From positions 265,213 through 329,212 of the forward strand of contig DHPF01000006.1 in the NCBI GenBank assembly GCA_002407855.1: a stretch of 64,000 bases of DNA, read 5' to 3'. Position 1 is the stretch's first letter. The number at the start of each line of letters is the position of its first letter. Origin of the DNA: Bacteroidales bacterium UBA5371 (GTDB lineage Bacteria > Bacteroidota > Bacteroidia > Bacteroidales > P3). Shown in pieces: positions 8,323 through 14,192 of this stretch. The position numbers and the translations under genes are program-made. Under the pieces are notes generated by a model. The model made no database searches, had not been told where the DNA came from, and worked only from the letters and a program-made list of their open reading frames with translations.

Positions 8323-8823
8323 CTACTCTTGCTTAGAAACACATCCCTTGTGAGAGTGGTTACAACTCGGCTTACAAACAAATAAACCCTTAAAAAGCTT
8401 ATTCATAGGCTCAATCTGAGAAGGCTTTAAGATAGCTTTCAAGTCTAAATATTGCTCAATATGTTGATTAAGTAGTTCTTTTTGAAAAGAAGTAATCCTA
8501 TTTTGAAAATCTTCAATAATTTGAGGGTTATTTTCACTTGAAGCCAAGTAATCCATAAGCTTTTCTTGATTAACATGCAAGCTATCAATAGCCCTTAAAG
8601 CAATGGTCTGATGTCTCTTTTTTATTTCAGCATACTTTGCTGCCTGCTCCTTATCCAACGAAAGAGTTTCAGTAACAAAGCAATTGCAATTTACATCCTT
8701 TCCGCTATGCACTTTCTTCTCAGAGGAGCAAGAACAATCGTTATGATTTACCAATAAGAATATATTCAACCCTATCAATAAAACAATCACAATACCTAAG
8801 ACTATAAAATATGTTTTCTTCAT
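8323..8823 (-). CDS. Membrane-anchored periplasmic metal-sensor-like protein (Spy/CpxP/CnrX-like)
   Basis: The 166-residue protein has an N-terminal anchor (about residues 4-27) and a periplasmic, mostly helical domain. After the anchor there is DCSCSSEKK and later NCNCF. The helices then contain LSLDKEQAAKYAEIKKRHQ and LKAILKPSQIEPMNKLF, which resemble the LTxxQ elements of the Spy/CpxP/CnrX family. A Cys/His-rich tail follows: CKPSCNHSHKGC. This suggests metal sensing by Cys and His residues. It is the third gene of the sigma operon, 3 bases after the anti-sigma-like gene. By analogy with CnrYXH it would tune release of the sigma factor; the analogy rests on layout and is not proven. Confidence 0.65.
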   Translation of the reverse strand: MKKTYFIVLGIVIVLLIGLNIFLLVNHNDCSCSSEKKVHSGKDVNCNCFVTETLSLDKEQAAKYAEIKKRHQTIALRAIDSLHVNQEKLMDYLASSENNPQIIEDFQNRITSFQKELLNQHIEQYLDLKAILKPSQIEPMNKLFKGLFVCKPSCNHSHKGCVSKQE

Positions 8824-8826
8824 AAT

Positions 8827-9144
8827 TTATTCCTCTGTTATTAATTCAATAGGGTAAAGACTTGAAAGAGCCTCAAAATGTCCTTCGGCAAAGAATTGAT
8901 TATACGACTCAGTATTTGGGTTTGATTGAGAAATAGGATTAACTTCCGATTCAGGCTTTTGTTTAAAGATTAAATAAGTATTAAATCCCATAAGCAACAC
9001 CAACCCCATAACACAATATTTTATTGCATTAACACTCCATAAAGGGATGATATTATTTTCCTTTTGGAGAATTCTATTTTGAATTTTTTGAAATAAATAA
9101 GGATTAACCTCTTGTAACTTATCCTTATGAAGTAATGTTTCCAT
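8827..9144 (-). CDS. Probable anti-sigma factor (single-pass membrane protein)
   Basis: The 105-residue protein has a soluble N-terminus of about 40 residues (LQEVNPYLFQKIQNRIL), one membrane span at about 42-62 (YCVMGLVLLMGFNTYLIF) and a short outer segment. It begins 20 bases inside the end of the ECF sigma gene, which fits translational coupling. Such size and topology are usual for membrane-bound anti-sigma factors next to ECF genes, but there is no clear zinc anti-sigma (HxxxCxxC) motif. The assignment rests mostly on gene order. Confidence 0.6.
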   Translation of the reverse strand: METLLHKDKLQEVNPYLFQKIQNRILQKENNIIPLWSVNAIKYCVMGLVLLMGFNTYLIFKQKPESEVNPISQSNPNTESYNQFFAEGHFEALSSLYPIELITEE

Positions 9145-9679
9145 AAATATTATCTGTTTTACTTTTTATTGTTTTTTTTGCCCTATGAACCAATACCTCC
9201 ACAGCAGCGAGCGAACAATTCATAATTTCAGCAATTTCTTTTTGAGGCAACTCATCATAGACAAATAAAATTAACGCTTGTTTCTGTTTAGACGGCAATT
9301 TATCAACAACCTTTCTTACGAGGTTAATTTTTTCTTTCTCTTCCATACTCCAATCCGCTCTCTCATCAGCAAGAAGTTTATGTTGATTATCGTCAGTGCT
9401 AACAAAAAAACGTTTAAACCTTTCTTTCCTCAAATAATTAATAGTCTTATTGACCGCAATCCTGTAAAGCCAAGTAGAGAGCTTTGACTTGCCTTGAAAC
9501 TTATGAGCAGAGGTATAAATTTGAACAAAAATATCCTGCACCAAATCCTCAGCCACCTCCTTATCGTGAACCATACCATAACACAAGTTCATAACCTTTA
9601 ACTTATGTAGATTAAAGAAATCTTCAAAAACTTTTTGGTTTCCCTTCGAAATCTCTTGTGCAATTTGAATATCGTCCAT
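9125..9679 (-). CDS. RNA polymerase ECF sigma-70 factor
   Basis: The 184-residue protein has sigma region 2 (LHKLKVMNLCYGMVHDKEVAEDLVQDIFVQIY, whose residues DLVQD match the -10 binding helix, then FQGKSKLSTWLYRIAVNKTINYLR) and region 4 (LPSKQKQALILFVYDELPQKEIAEIMNCSLAAVEVLVHRAKKTI, a clear helix-turn-helix). It directs transcription of a dedicated regulon when released from its anti-sigma factor. It heads an operon with an anti-sigma-like and a periplasmic sensor-like gene, preceded by a Cys-rich protein gene in the same direction. Family assignment is firm; the inducing signal is inferred. Confidence 0.92.
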   Translation of the reverse strand: MDDIQIAQEISKGNQKVFEDFFNLHKLKVMNLCYGMVHDKEVAEDLVQDIFVQIYTSAHKFQGKSKLSTWLYRIAVNKTINYLRKERFKRFFVSTDDNQHKLLADERADWSMEEKEKINLVRKVVDKLPSKQKQALILFVYDELPQKEIAEIMNCSLAAVEVLVHRAKKTIKSKTDNIYGNITS

Positions 9680-9690
9680 AGAAATAAAGA

Positions 9691-9724
9691 TAAAGCAGGA
9701 TTTGAAGTATCATACCCTGCTTTA
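9691..9724 (-). terminator. Hairpin between the Cys-rich gene and the sigma gene
   Basis: TAAAGCAGG (9691-9699) pairs perfectly with CCTGCTTTA (9716-9724). The loop is 16 bases and the minus-strand downstream run is only moderately T-rich, so it may be a weak terminator letting some read-through reach the sigma operon. Confidence 0.6.
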
Positions 9725-9748
9725 TTCTAAATGATGCTTAAAGAAAAA

Positions 9749-10078
9749 CTATTTTTTAGCCTGTGCCTTTGCTTTATCTTTGCAGCATTCGTGTTTTGCA
9801 CCAGCCTTAGCAGTAGAAGAGCAGTCAGACTTCTTACCATCCTTACAGCAAGCAGTTTTCTTACCATCTTTACTTGCACACTCGTGTTTAGCATCTCTAC
9901 TTGCACAATCGTGCTTTGCAACTTTCTTTCCGTCCTTATCGCAGCAAGCCTTATCAGCTTTCTTTCCATCCTTAGAAGCACATTCTTTCTTAACTTCTTT
10001 CTTAACAGGCTCTTGAGCATAAGCCGTAGCAGTTGCCATAAGAGCAAAAGCAAACATCAATAAAATTACTTTTTTCAT
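9749..10078 (-). CDS. Small cysteine- and lysine-rich secreted protein, possible metal binder
   Basis: The 109-residue protein has a clear signal peptide (MKKVILLMFAFALMATATAYA, cut before QEP). The mature part is almost entirely K, D, A, S, C and H, with imperfect repeats of ECASKDGKK, ACCDKDGKK and DCASRDAKH. It contains ten cysteines, six of them as CC pairs. Such compositions often bind soft or transition metals in the periplasm, though other roles are possible. Two other frames are also open through this stretch because of its repetitive codons; the frame chosen is the one with a signal peptide. It lies upstream of the ECF sigma operon on the same strand, so it may be regulated by it or be its product. 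Confidence 0.75.
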   Translation of the reverse strand: MKKVILLMFAFALMATATAYAQEPVKKEVKKECASKDGKKADKACCDKDGKKVAKHDCASRDAKHECASKDGKKTACCKDGKKSDCSSTAKAGAKHECCKDKAKAQAKK

Positions 10079-10179
10079 TTTTTTCTTTTTTTTTGATTAA
10101 TTATTAACTTAGTCTTTATCTAAGACAGACTTTTTTTATAAACCTTACATTTTATTTCTAAAAAATCTACTTATGAACT

Positions 10180-10188
10180 GCAAAAATA
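10180..10188 (-). promoter_or_regulatory. -7 promoter element for the Cys-rich protein gene
   Basis: Minus-strand TATTTTTGC, about 100 bases before ATG 10078. Confidence 0.5.
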
Positions 10189-10463
10189 GATATTTTTTTG
10201 AATACAGAATAAAAATAACAAAATTTGTGCCAAAGTAAAAAGAAAAAGAACCCCGCTCAGTTAATTACACAAAATAAACAATAAGCACCACTATATTTAA
10301 TAACTCATAACGTAAAACAACTTAGTTGCAAGAATAATAATTTGTAATTAAGTTGCTTTTTCATTTAGTAAAAAAAGTAATTTTAGTTAATTAAACCCCA
10401 TATTTTCTAAAATAATACACTAATTTTTAGGTCTAAATACTTGATATTTAACTAAAAATGTCG

Positions 10464-10472
10464 TATCTTTGC
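10464..10472 (+). promoter_or_regulatory. Promoter of the HU-like gene
   Basis: TATCTTTGC with a TTG at 10441, about 20 bases upstream, which fits the -33 TTTG-like element. The leader to ATG 10578 is about 100 bases. Confidence 0.65.
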
Positions 10473-10577
10473 AGAGTAATAATTAATTGTTAAATGTTAA
10501 TGATTAATGGTGAATTGTTACAAAATTAATATTTATTTAGAAACCTCGCGATAGTATAAGGTTAATCGTCCACAATT

Positions 10578-11009
10578 ATGTTACACTACACCAAAGTAAG
10601 ACGAAGAATTGCAACAGGAACCAATCCTGGCGTAAAGTTTTTAGCAGTAATCTCACGCAATGGGATTATGACTCAGGAGCAATTGATTGAACGAATTGCA
10701 GGAGCTTCGGCACTTGCAGAGAATGACGTTCTTTCAGCCCTTAGAGCGTTGCAGATGGTTATTACTGATGCCACCATGAATGGAATTACAGTTCAATTGG
10801 ATCAATTGGGTTGCTTCACCCCATACCTAAGTGCTAAGGCTATGGATACAAATGAGGAAGTTGATACCTCAACAATCAGGAGAGTTGCCATTAGATTTAA
10901 CCCTAATGTCAGGTTCAAAAGCAAGTTGAAAACTACTTCATATGAGTATCGTAACCCAGCACCAAAAGGCTTGGTTGATGAAAACTCAGGCGAAGAGATT
11001 ATTCCTTAG
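10578..11009 (+). CDS. HU-family DNA-binding protein, Bacteroidetes type (HU-HIG)
   Basis: The 143-residue protein matches the Bacteroidetes HU-like group: a variable start (TKVRRRIATGTNPGVKFLAV), an HU helical part (MTQEQLIERIAGASALAENDVLSALRALQMVITDAT), the beta-arm (VQLDQLGCFTPYLSAKAM) and the closing IRFNPNVRFKSKL. These proteins bend DNA or coat the nucleoid. It sits alone between the sigma cluster and the defence genes, with its own promoter and terminator. Such HU copies are also common near mobile elements, so it may belong to the accessory region. Confidence 0.88.
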   Translation: MLHYTKVRRRIATGTNPGVKFLAVISRNGIMTQEQLIERIAGASALAENDVLSALRALQMVITDATMNGITVQLDQLGCFTPYLSAKAMDTNEEVDTSTIRRVAIRFNPNVRFKSKLKTTSYEYRNPAPKGLVDENSGEEIIP

Positions 11010-11039
11010 TAATTATTAGTCGTTAATGGTTAAATGTAG

Positions 11040-11069
11040 GGGCGAAACTATGTGTTCGCCCTTTTTTTT
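11040..11069 (+). terminator. Terminator after the HU-like gene
   Basis: GGGCGAA (11040-11046) pairs with TTCGCCC (11055-11061), followed by eight T. The GTAGGGGCGAA...TTCGCCC word is of a type often dispersed in Bacteroidetes genomes. Confidence 0.85.
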
Positions 11070-11120
11070 GTTAAATTTTCCAATCCAGTATAAAGGAATT
11101 TCGTTGTTGCTATACTGCAC

Positions 11121-12137
11121 TTATCTATTATTAGGAAATTTAGAGATAGGGGAAATGGATGAAATATTGATAGTCCAAGAAACTAACTCAAGCCTATCCT
11201 TTATCATTTTTAGAGTTCCCAGCATTTCTGCATCATTAGGTAACTCACCATATACTAACTTCCCAAAATCAGAAATATAGGCAGGCTTTAAATATCCCCA
11301 ACATCCTTCTAAATCATCAAATATAAGAGCTTTAACTGGATGCTCTCTTAGCCAAAGATTATTATTCTTAAAACTTTCCACATCATCATTTGCAACCTTT
11401 AATAACATTTGGTCAAACTCTTTGGAATTAAAAAATTTCAGAAATACTTCTTGATTTAAAATCTTATTCAAATCATATATATGCCTAACCTTTTGGGATA
11501 ATATATCCATAGGATTAACTCCATAGGAAAATCTAACTAAACTCATTATTTTTTCACATATAGTTCTATTTGGACTTAATACATTAAATTGAAAAGCCAT
11601 CAATCCATTATCAGTAGCCATATCTATCTGTCCATTTTCAATCATCATCCTGCCTACAAAAGAAATGATTTCTTTATATTCATAAGGCTCTGAACTACCT
11701 AAACAAGTTGATTCGAGAACAATAAAATCTCTAACCTGCCCAAAATCACCTACAAACTCTTTATTATATGAATGAGCCGTCTTACGATTCATACCTTTTT
11801 TATTTGTAAGTCCATCCATTTCTAACTCAGGCAAAGAAACACCTACAACACGACTAATTTCCCCTAATTTTGTTTTCAGCTTATTATTTGTCTCTCCCAC
11901 TTTTCTCAAAATTCCCAAATCAATATCTTCAGAAAAACGTTCAATCAAATTATAACATTTAGATAAAGCTGTTCCTCCCTTAAAAACAACATCCTTGCTA
12001 ATATCATTTTCATAAATTAAAAATAGAGCGTATGTAACCCAATAATCCTTTTCAACATATATATCAGGAATATTCAATCTATCAGCCGTAGCCCTAATAG
12101 CCTGCTTGAAAAGAGTTTGGTTTTGATGCAGTTTCAT
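11121..12137 (-). CDS. AbiEii/AbiGii-family nucleotidyltransferase toxin
   Basis: The product (338 residues from ATG 12137) is an AbiEii-type nucleotidyltransferase. The motif KGGTALSKCYN (about 53-63) is followed by ERFSEDIDLGI with the two catalytic Asp residues, and VEKDYWVTYALF precedes it. AbiEii toxins transfer nucleotides (GTP is preferred in the studied family member) to cause reversible growth arrest in phage abortive infection. ATG 12137 overlaps the antitoxin stop as ATGA, typical of coupled translation; a second ATG at 12149 would add four residues. The C-terminal codons (SKFPNNR) fall in a repeated module also found near 12950 and 14160. Confidence 0.9.
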   Translation of the reverse strand: MKLHQNQTLFKQAIRATADRLNIPDIYVEKDYWVTYALFLIYENDISKDVVFKGGTALSKCYNLIERFSEDIDLGILRKVGETNNKLKTKLGEISRVVGVSLPELEMDGLTNKKGMNRKTAHSYNKEFVGDFGQVRDFIVLESTCLGSSEPYEYKEIISFVGRMMIENGQIDMATDNGLMAFQFNVLSPNRTICEKIMSLVRFSYGVNPMDILSQKVRHIYDLNKILNQEVFLKFFNSKEFDQMLLKVANDDVESFKNNNLWLREHPVKALIFDDLEGCWGYLKPAYISDFGKLVYGELPNDAEMLGTLKMIKDRLELVSWTINISSISPISKFPNNR

Positions 12138-12859
12138 ACTATATTCCATTTTTTATAACCCGTAAGCACATCCATAACGCCCGTAAATCTATATTTGGTA
12201 ATTGGGTTTAACGAATCAAGAAGAGGCTCAGTAATTGCATTATAGCCCAATTGGTCGAGCAAGCTACCCAAAAGTGCCTTGGTTGAGGGAGGATACTTTA
12301 AAGCTAAGCGAACCAAAGAAGAGATTTCCTTTTGGGAGATATTTTTAAATATAGCTAAAAGCCTAATGCAAGATGACTTAATTGTAGAATCGGGGATTTT
12401 ATTTATATATCTAATTGAATCCAATATTTGTAACAAAGGAATATTTTCTTTAGTAATGGTATTTTTTTGTTTAATAAATACAATTTTGTAACGCCCTCTT
12501 TTCAAATTGGGACGGATTTCATTCCTACCTATTTGTATTGTATTACTTATTTGAGAGGTTAAACCCAATTGATTATAAACACTATAGCCCGTGAGGTAAC
12601 CAATTATCTTCCCATTATCTTCAAGCAAGTCTTTGACCACCTGCTTTTGAGAGGGGATAAGATTTCCAAAAGGAGTGGTTTCAGGCTTATAGTATTTTCC
12701 CTTTGATAGTTTTTCAATCCTACCCGATACCACCAAACGATTAAGAGCTTTAATAATAGCTTCTTTTTTATTCACCTCAGTAATAAAGTCGGAATAGGTG
12801 AATACATATCCCTTAGGAAGCCTATCAATTTTAAACACTATATACTCACTTATTTTCAT
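12134..12859 (-). CDS. AbiEi-type antitoxin (DUF6088-like)
   Basis: The 241-residue protein begins with a winged-helix domain (about 1-70: GYVFTYSDFITEVNKKEAIIKALNRLVVSGRIEKLSKGKYYKP), followed by a GNLIPS segment and an AbiEi-like C-terminal domain (YLTGYSVYNQLGLTSQISN). It is the partner antitoxin of the downstream AbiEii toxin. AbiEi proteins block the toxin and repress their own promoter through inverted repeats. A 9-bp inverted repeat lies exactly upstream here (12892-12921). The two genes overlap by 4 bases. Confidence 0.88.
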   Translation of the reverse strand: MKISEYIVFKIDRLPKGYVFTYSDFITEVNKKEAIIKALNRLVVSGRIEKLSKGKYYKPETTPFGNLIPSQKQVVKDLLEDNGKIIGYLTGYSVYNQLGLTSQISNTIQIGRNEIRPNLKRGRYKIVFIKQKNTITKENIPLLQILDSIRYINKIPDSTIKSSCIRLLAIFKNISQKEISSLVRLALKYPPSTKALLGSLLDQLGYNAITEPLLDSLNPITKYRFTGVMDVLTGYKKWNIV

Positions 12860-12875
12860 ATCCTATAATTTTGCT

Positions 12876-12884
12876 GCAAAGATA
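12876..12884 (-). promoter_or_regulatory. -7 promoter element of the abiE operon
   Basis: Minus-strand TATCTTTGC, 16 bases before ATG 12859. Confidence 0.65.
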
Positions 12885-12891
12885 AACAATT

Positions 12892-12921
12892 TGTCCAGTT
12901 AATTAGCAAAAAAACTGGACA
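12892..12921 (-). promoter_or_regulatory. Candidate AbiEi operator
   Basis: Perfect inverted repeat TGTCCAGTT (12892-12900) and AACTGGACA (12913-12921) with a 12-base spacer. It covers the expected -33 region of the abiE promoter. Known AbiEi antitoxins bind inverted repeats to autoregulate; binding here is inferred. Confidence 0.6.
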
Positions 12922-12938
12922 TTTTTATATATTTCGTT

Positions 12939-12986
12939 GTGTGGTATATGTTATGCCGCACTTTTTTATTATTAGGATATATTATC
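12939..12986 (+). repeat. Hairpin-plus-T-tract module, copy 1
   Basis: GTGTGGTATA (12939-12948) pairs with TATGCCGCAC (12952-12961), with G-T pairs, followed by six T and ATTATTAGGATATATTATCC. A close copy lies at 14141-14188 and a partial one at about 11107-11142. Confidence 0.75.
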
Positions 12987-13007
12987 CTTGTTAATGAAAC
13001 AAATATC

Positions 13008-13060
13008 GGATTTTAAATCCTTATAATAATATAGTGCGGGAGTCGGAAATCCCGCACGAA
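13008..13060 (+). repeat. Palindromic GTGCGGGA module, copy 1
   Basis: A small palindrome GGATTTTAAATCC (13008-13020), then TTATAATAATATA, then the hairpin GTGCGGGA (13034-13041) with TCCCGCAC (13050-13057). The same arrangement and spacing occur at 13648-13700. The rest of the 300-base gap 12860-13158 holds only the abiE promoter and operator and the module above. Confidence 0.8.
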
Positions 13061-13158
13061 AATATTTGATATATGTATTTTATGAATTATTATTTGTAAT
13101 TTAGCAACTTCAAAAAATCAAACACATAAACCAAAAACCAAAGCCATATGCTCATATT

Positions 13159-13515
13159 TTAATATTCTCTATTAAAAACCAGCGTATAACCCGATTTGTA
13201 AACCACCGTCATTTCATTTCCCTCAACCTTTGCAAAATCAAAAGGAAATGGACTGTTATGCGTTATAAAAGTTACATAATCAGGGTCATAATCATACGTG
13301 CCATAACCATCATCCTCATGAATATAATTCCCACGTGGGTCAGTAGTATAATCTTCAAATTGATTATTCGAAGTAAACTCTATCCAAAGAATATCATTTC
13401 CAAAAGGAGCAGACCACACAGTATCCACCATTTCATTATCTTCTTCATATTCACAAGAAACAAAAGCAAAGGAACTAAATACTGTTAAAGCTAAAATAAG
13501 GAATAGTTTTTTCAT
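13159..13515 (-). CDS. Small predicted lipoprotein, unknown function
   Basis: The 118-residue product starts MKKLFLILALTVFSSFAFVSC, a type II signal peptide with lipobox FVSC (Cys21 after cleavage). The mature part is acidic and rich in Y, D and E, with strands such as DTVWSAPFGND and GNEMTVVYKSGYTLVFNREY. This fits a small lipocalin-like or META-like beta fold, but no family is recognised. It has its own promoter (13557-13565) and stands next to a second lipoprotein gene on the same strand with a similar leader (AAGGTTAATT in both). Confidence 0.7.
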   Translation of the reverse strand: MKKLFLILALTVFSSFAFVSCEYEEDNEMVDTVWSAPFGNDILWIEFTSNNQFEDYTTDPRGNYIHEDDGYGTYDYDPDYVTFITHNSPFPFDFAKVEGNEMTVVYKSGYTLVFNREY

Positions 13516-13556
13516 ATATAAAGTATTTATGACTGAAAATAAGGTTAATTATGATA

Positions 13557-13565
13557 GCAAAAATA
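13557..13565 (-). promoter_or_regulatory. -7 promoter element for the lipoprotein gene at 13159-13515
   Basis: Minus-strand TATTTTTGC, 42 bases before ATG 13515. Confidence 0.5.
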
Positions 13566-13647
13566 CAATTAAAATAACATATTCGGATAAATATTGAGAA
13601 AATATTTTTTAGAATGTATTTATTCTTTATGTTTTAGAAAGAAGTAT

Positions 13648-13700
13648 AGGATTAAAAATCCTTATAATAAAGAAGTGCGGGATAGTTTATATCCCGCACG
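13648..13700 (+). repeat. Palindromic GTGCGGGA module, copy 2, overlapping a coding end
   Basis: GGATTAAAAATCC (13648-13660), TTATAATAAA, then GTGCGGGA (13674-13681) and TCCCGCAC (13691-13698). It has the same spacing as copy 1. On the minus strand it encodes the last 16 residues of the lipoprotein at 13652-14023. Confidence 0.85.
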
Positions 13701-14023
13701 ACGAAAACAGCCCCATAAATTGAATTAGGGTAAAATTTAGGTAAGACAATAGTGTCATTATGAGGATAAGGAACATAATGCCCACCTTGAAAATAAACAC
13801 ATAGCTTATAATTCTCCTCCACCCTAAGAGTGTCCCCATTATTATAAACCCAATAAGAGCCAGGGAAAGCAGGAAAATACTCTTTAGGCTTAATGGTATC
13901 ATAAACATGATCAATAGTATGAGGAGAAGAAATAGGCTCAGGAAAAATAAAATCATCTTCACCATCACAAGCAATAAAACCTATAGATAAGTAAAGCAAC
14001 AAAAATATCAATAATCTTTTCAT
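13652..14023 (-). CDS. Small predicted lipoprotein whose C-terminus is repeat-derived
   Basis: The 123-residue product starts MKRLLIFLLLYLSIGFIAC, with a lipobox at GFIAC, then an acidic segment (DGEDDFIFPEP) and a beta-rich region (AFPGSYWVYNNGDTLRVEENYKL). The last residues, VVRDINYPALLYYKDF, are encoded wholly by a palindromic module that also occurs outside any gene at 13008-13060. The natural C-terminus may therefore have been replaced by module insertion. A TACCTTTGT element at 14069-14077 is the likely promoter. Function unknown. Confidence 0.65.
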   Translation of the reverse strand: MKRLLIFLLLYLSIGFIACDGEDDFIFPEPISSPHTIDHVYDTIKPKEYFPAFPGSYWVYNNGDTLRVEENYKLCVYFQGGHYVPYPHNDTIVLPKFYPNSIYGAVFVVRDINYPALLYYKDF

Positions 14024-14068
14024 GACACAAAAGTATTATAGATAGATAAAAAGGTTAATTAACACCCA

Positions 14069-14077
14069 CAAAGGTAT
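14069..14077 (-). promoter_or_regulatory. -7 promoter element for the lipoprotein gene at 13652-14023
   Basis: Minus-strand TACCTTTGT, 46 bases before the ATG. A second match (14027-14035, TACTTTTGT) lies too close to the start unless the transcript is leaderless. Confidence 0.45.
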
Positions 14078-14140
14078 AAATAAAATAACATATTCAGATT
14101 ATTAAATAGATTTTTTTATGCGATATATGTTATTTTGGTT

Positions 14141-14188
14141 GTGCGGTAAATGTTATGCCACACTTTTTTATTATTAGGAAATGTTATC
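14141..14188 (+). repeat. Hairpin-plus-T-tract module, copy 2
   Basis: GTGCGGTAAA (14141-14150) and TATGCCACAC (14154-14163), six T, then ATTATTAGGAAATGTTATCC, ending 5 bases before the res stop codon. Its substitutions relative to copy 1 partly keep the pairing. Confidence 0.75.
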
Positions 14189-14192
14189 CGAT

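Larger units (their letters stand above)
10079..10577. other. 500-base gap with two divergent promoter regions
   Basis: The gap holds a minus-strand -7 element (10180-10188) for the Cys-rich gene, a CTTAG-N7-CTAAG inverted repeat at about 10108-10124 within its leader, and the HU promoter (10464-10472) with an untranslated leader of about 100 bases. I saw no RNA gene or other ORF. Confidence 0.6.

Noticed and set aside
9727..10063. Alternative frames on both strands over the Cys-rich gene
   Set aside because: They are open only because of the repetitive codons; the 9749-10078 frame has the signal peptide and start.
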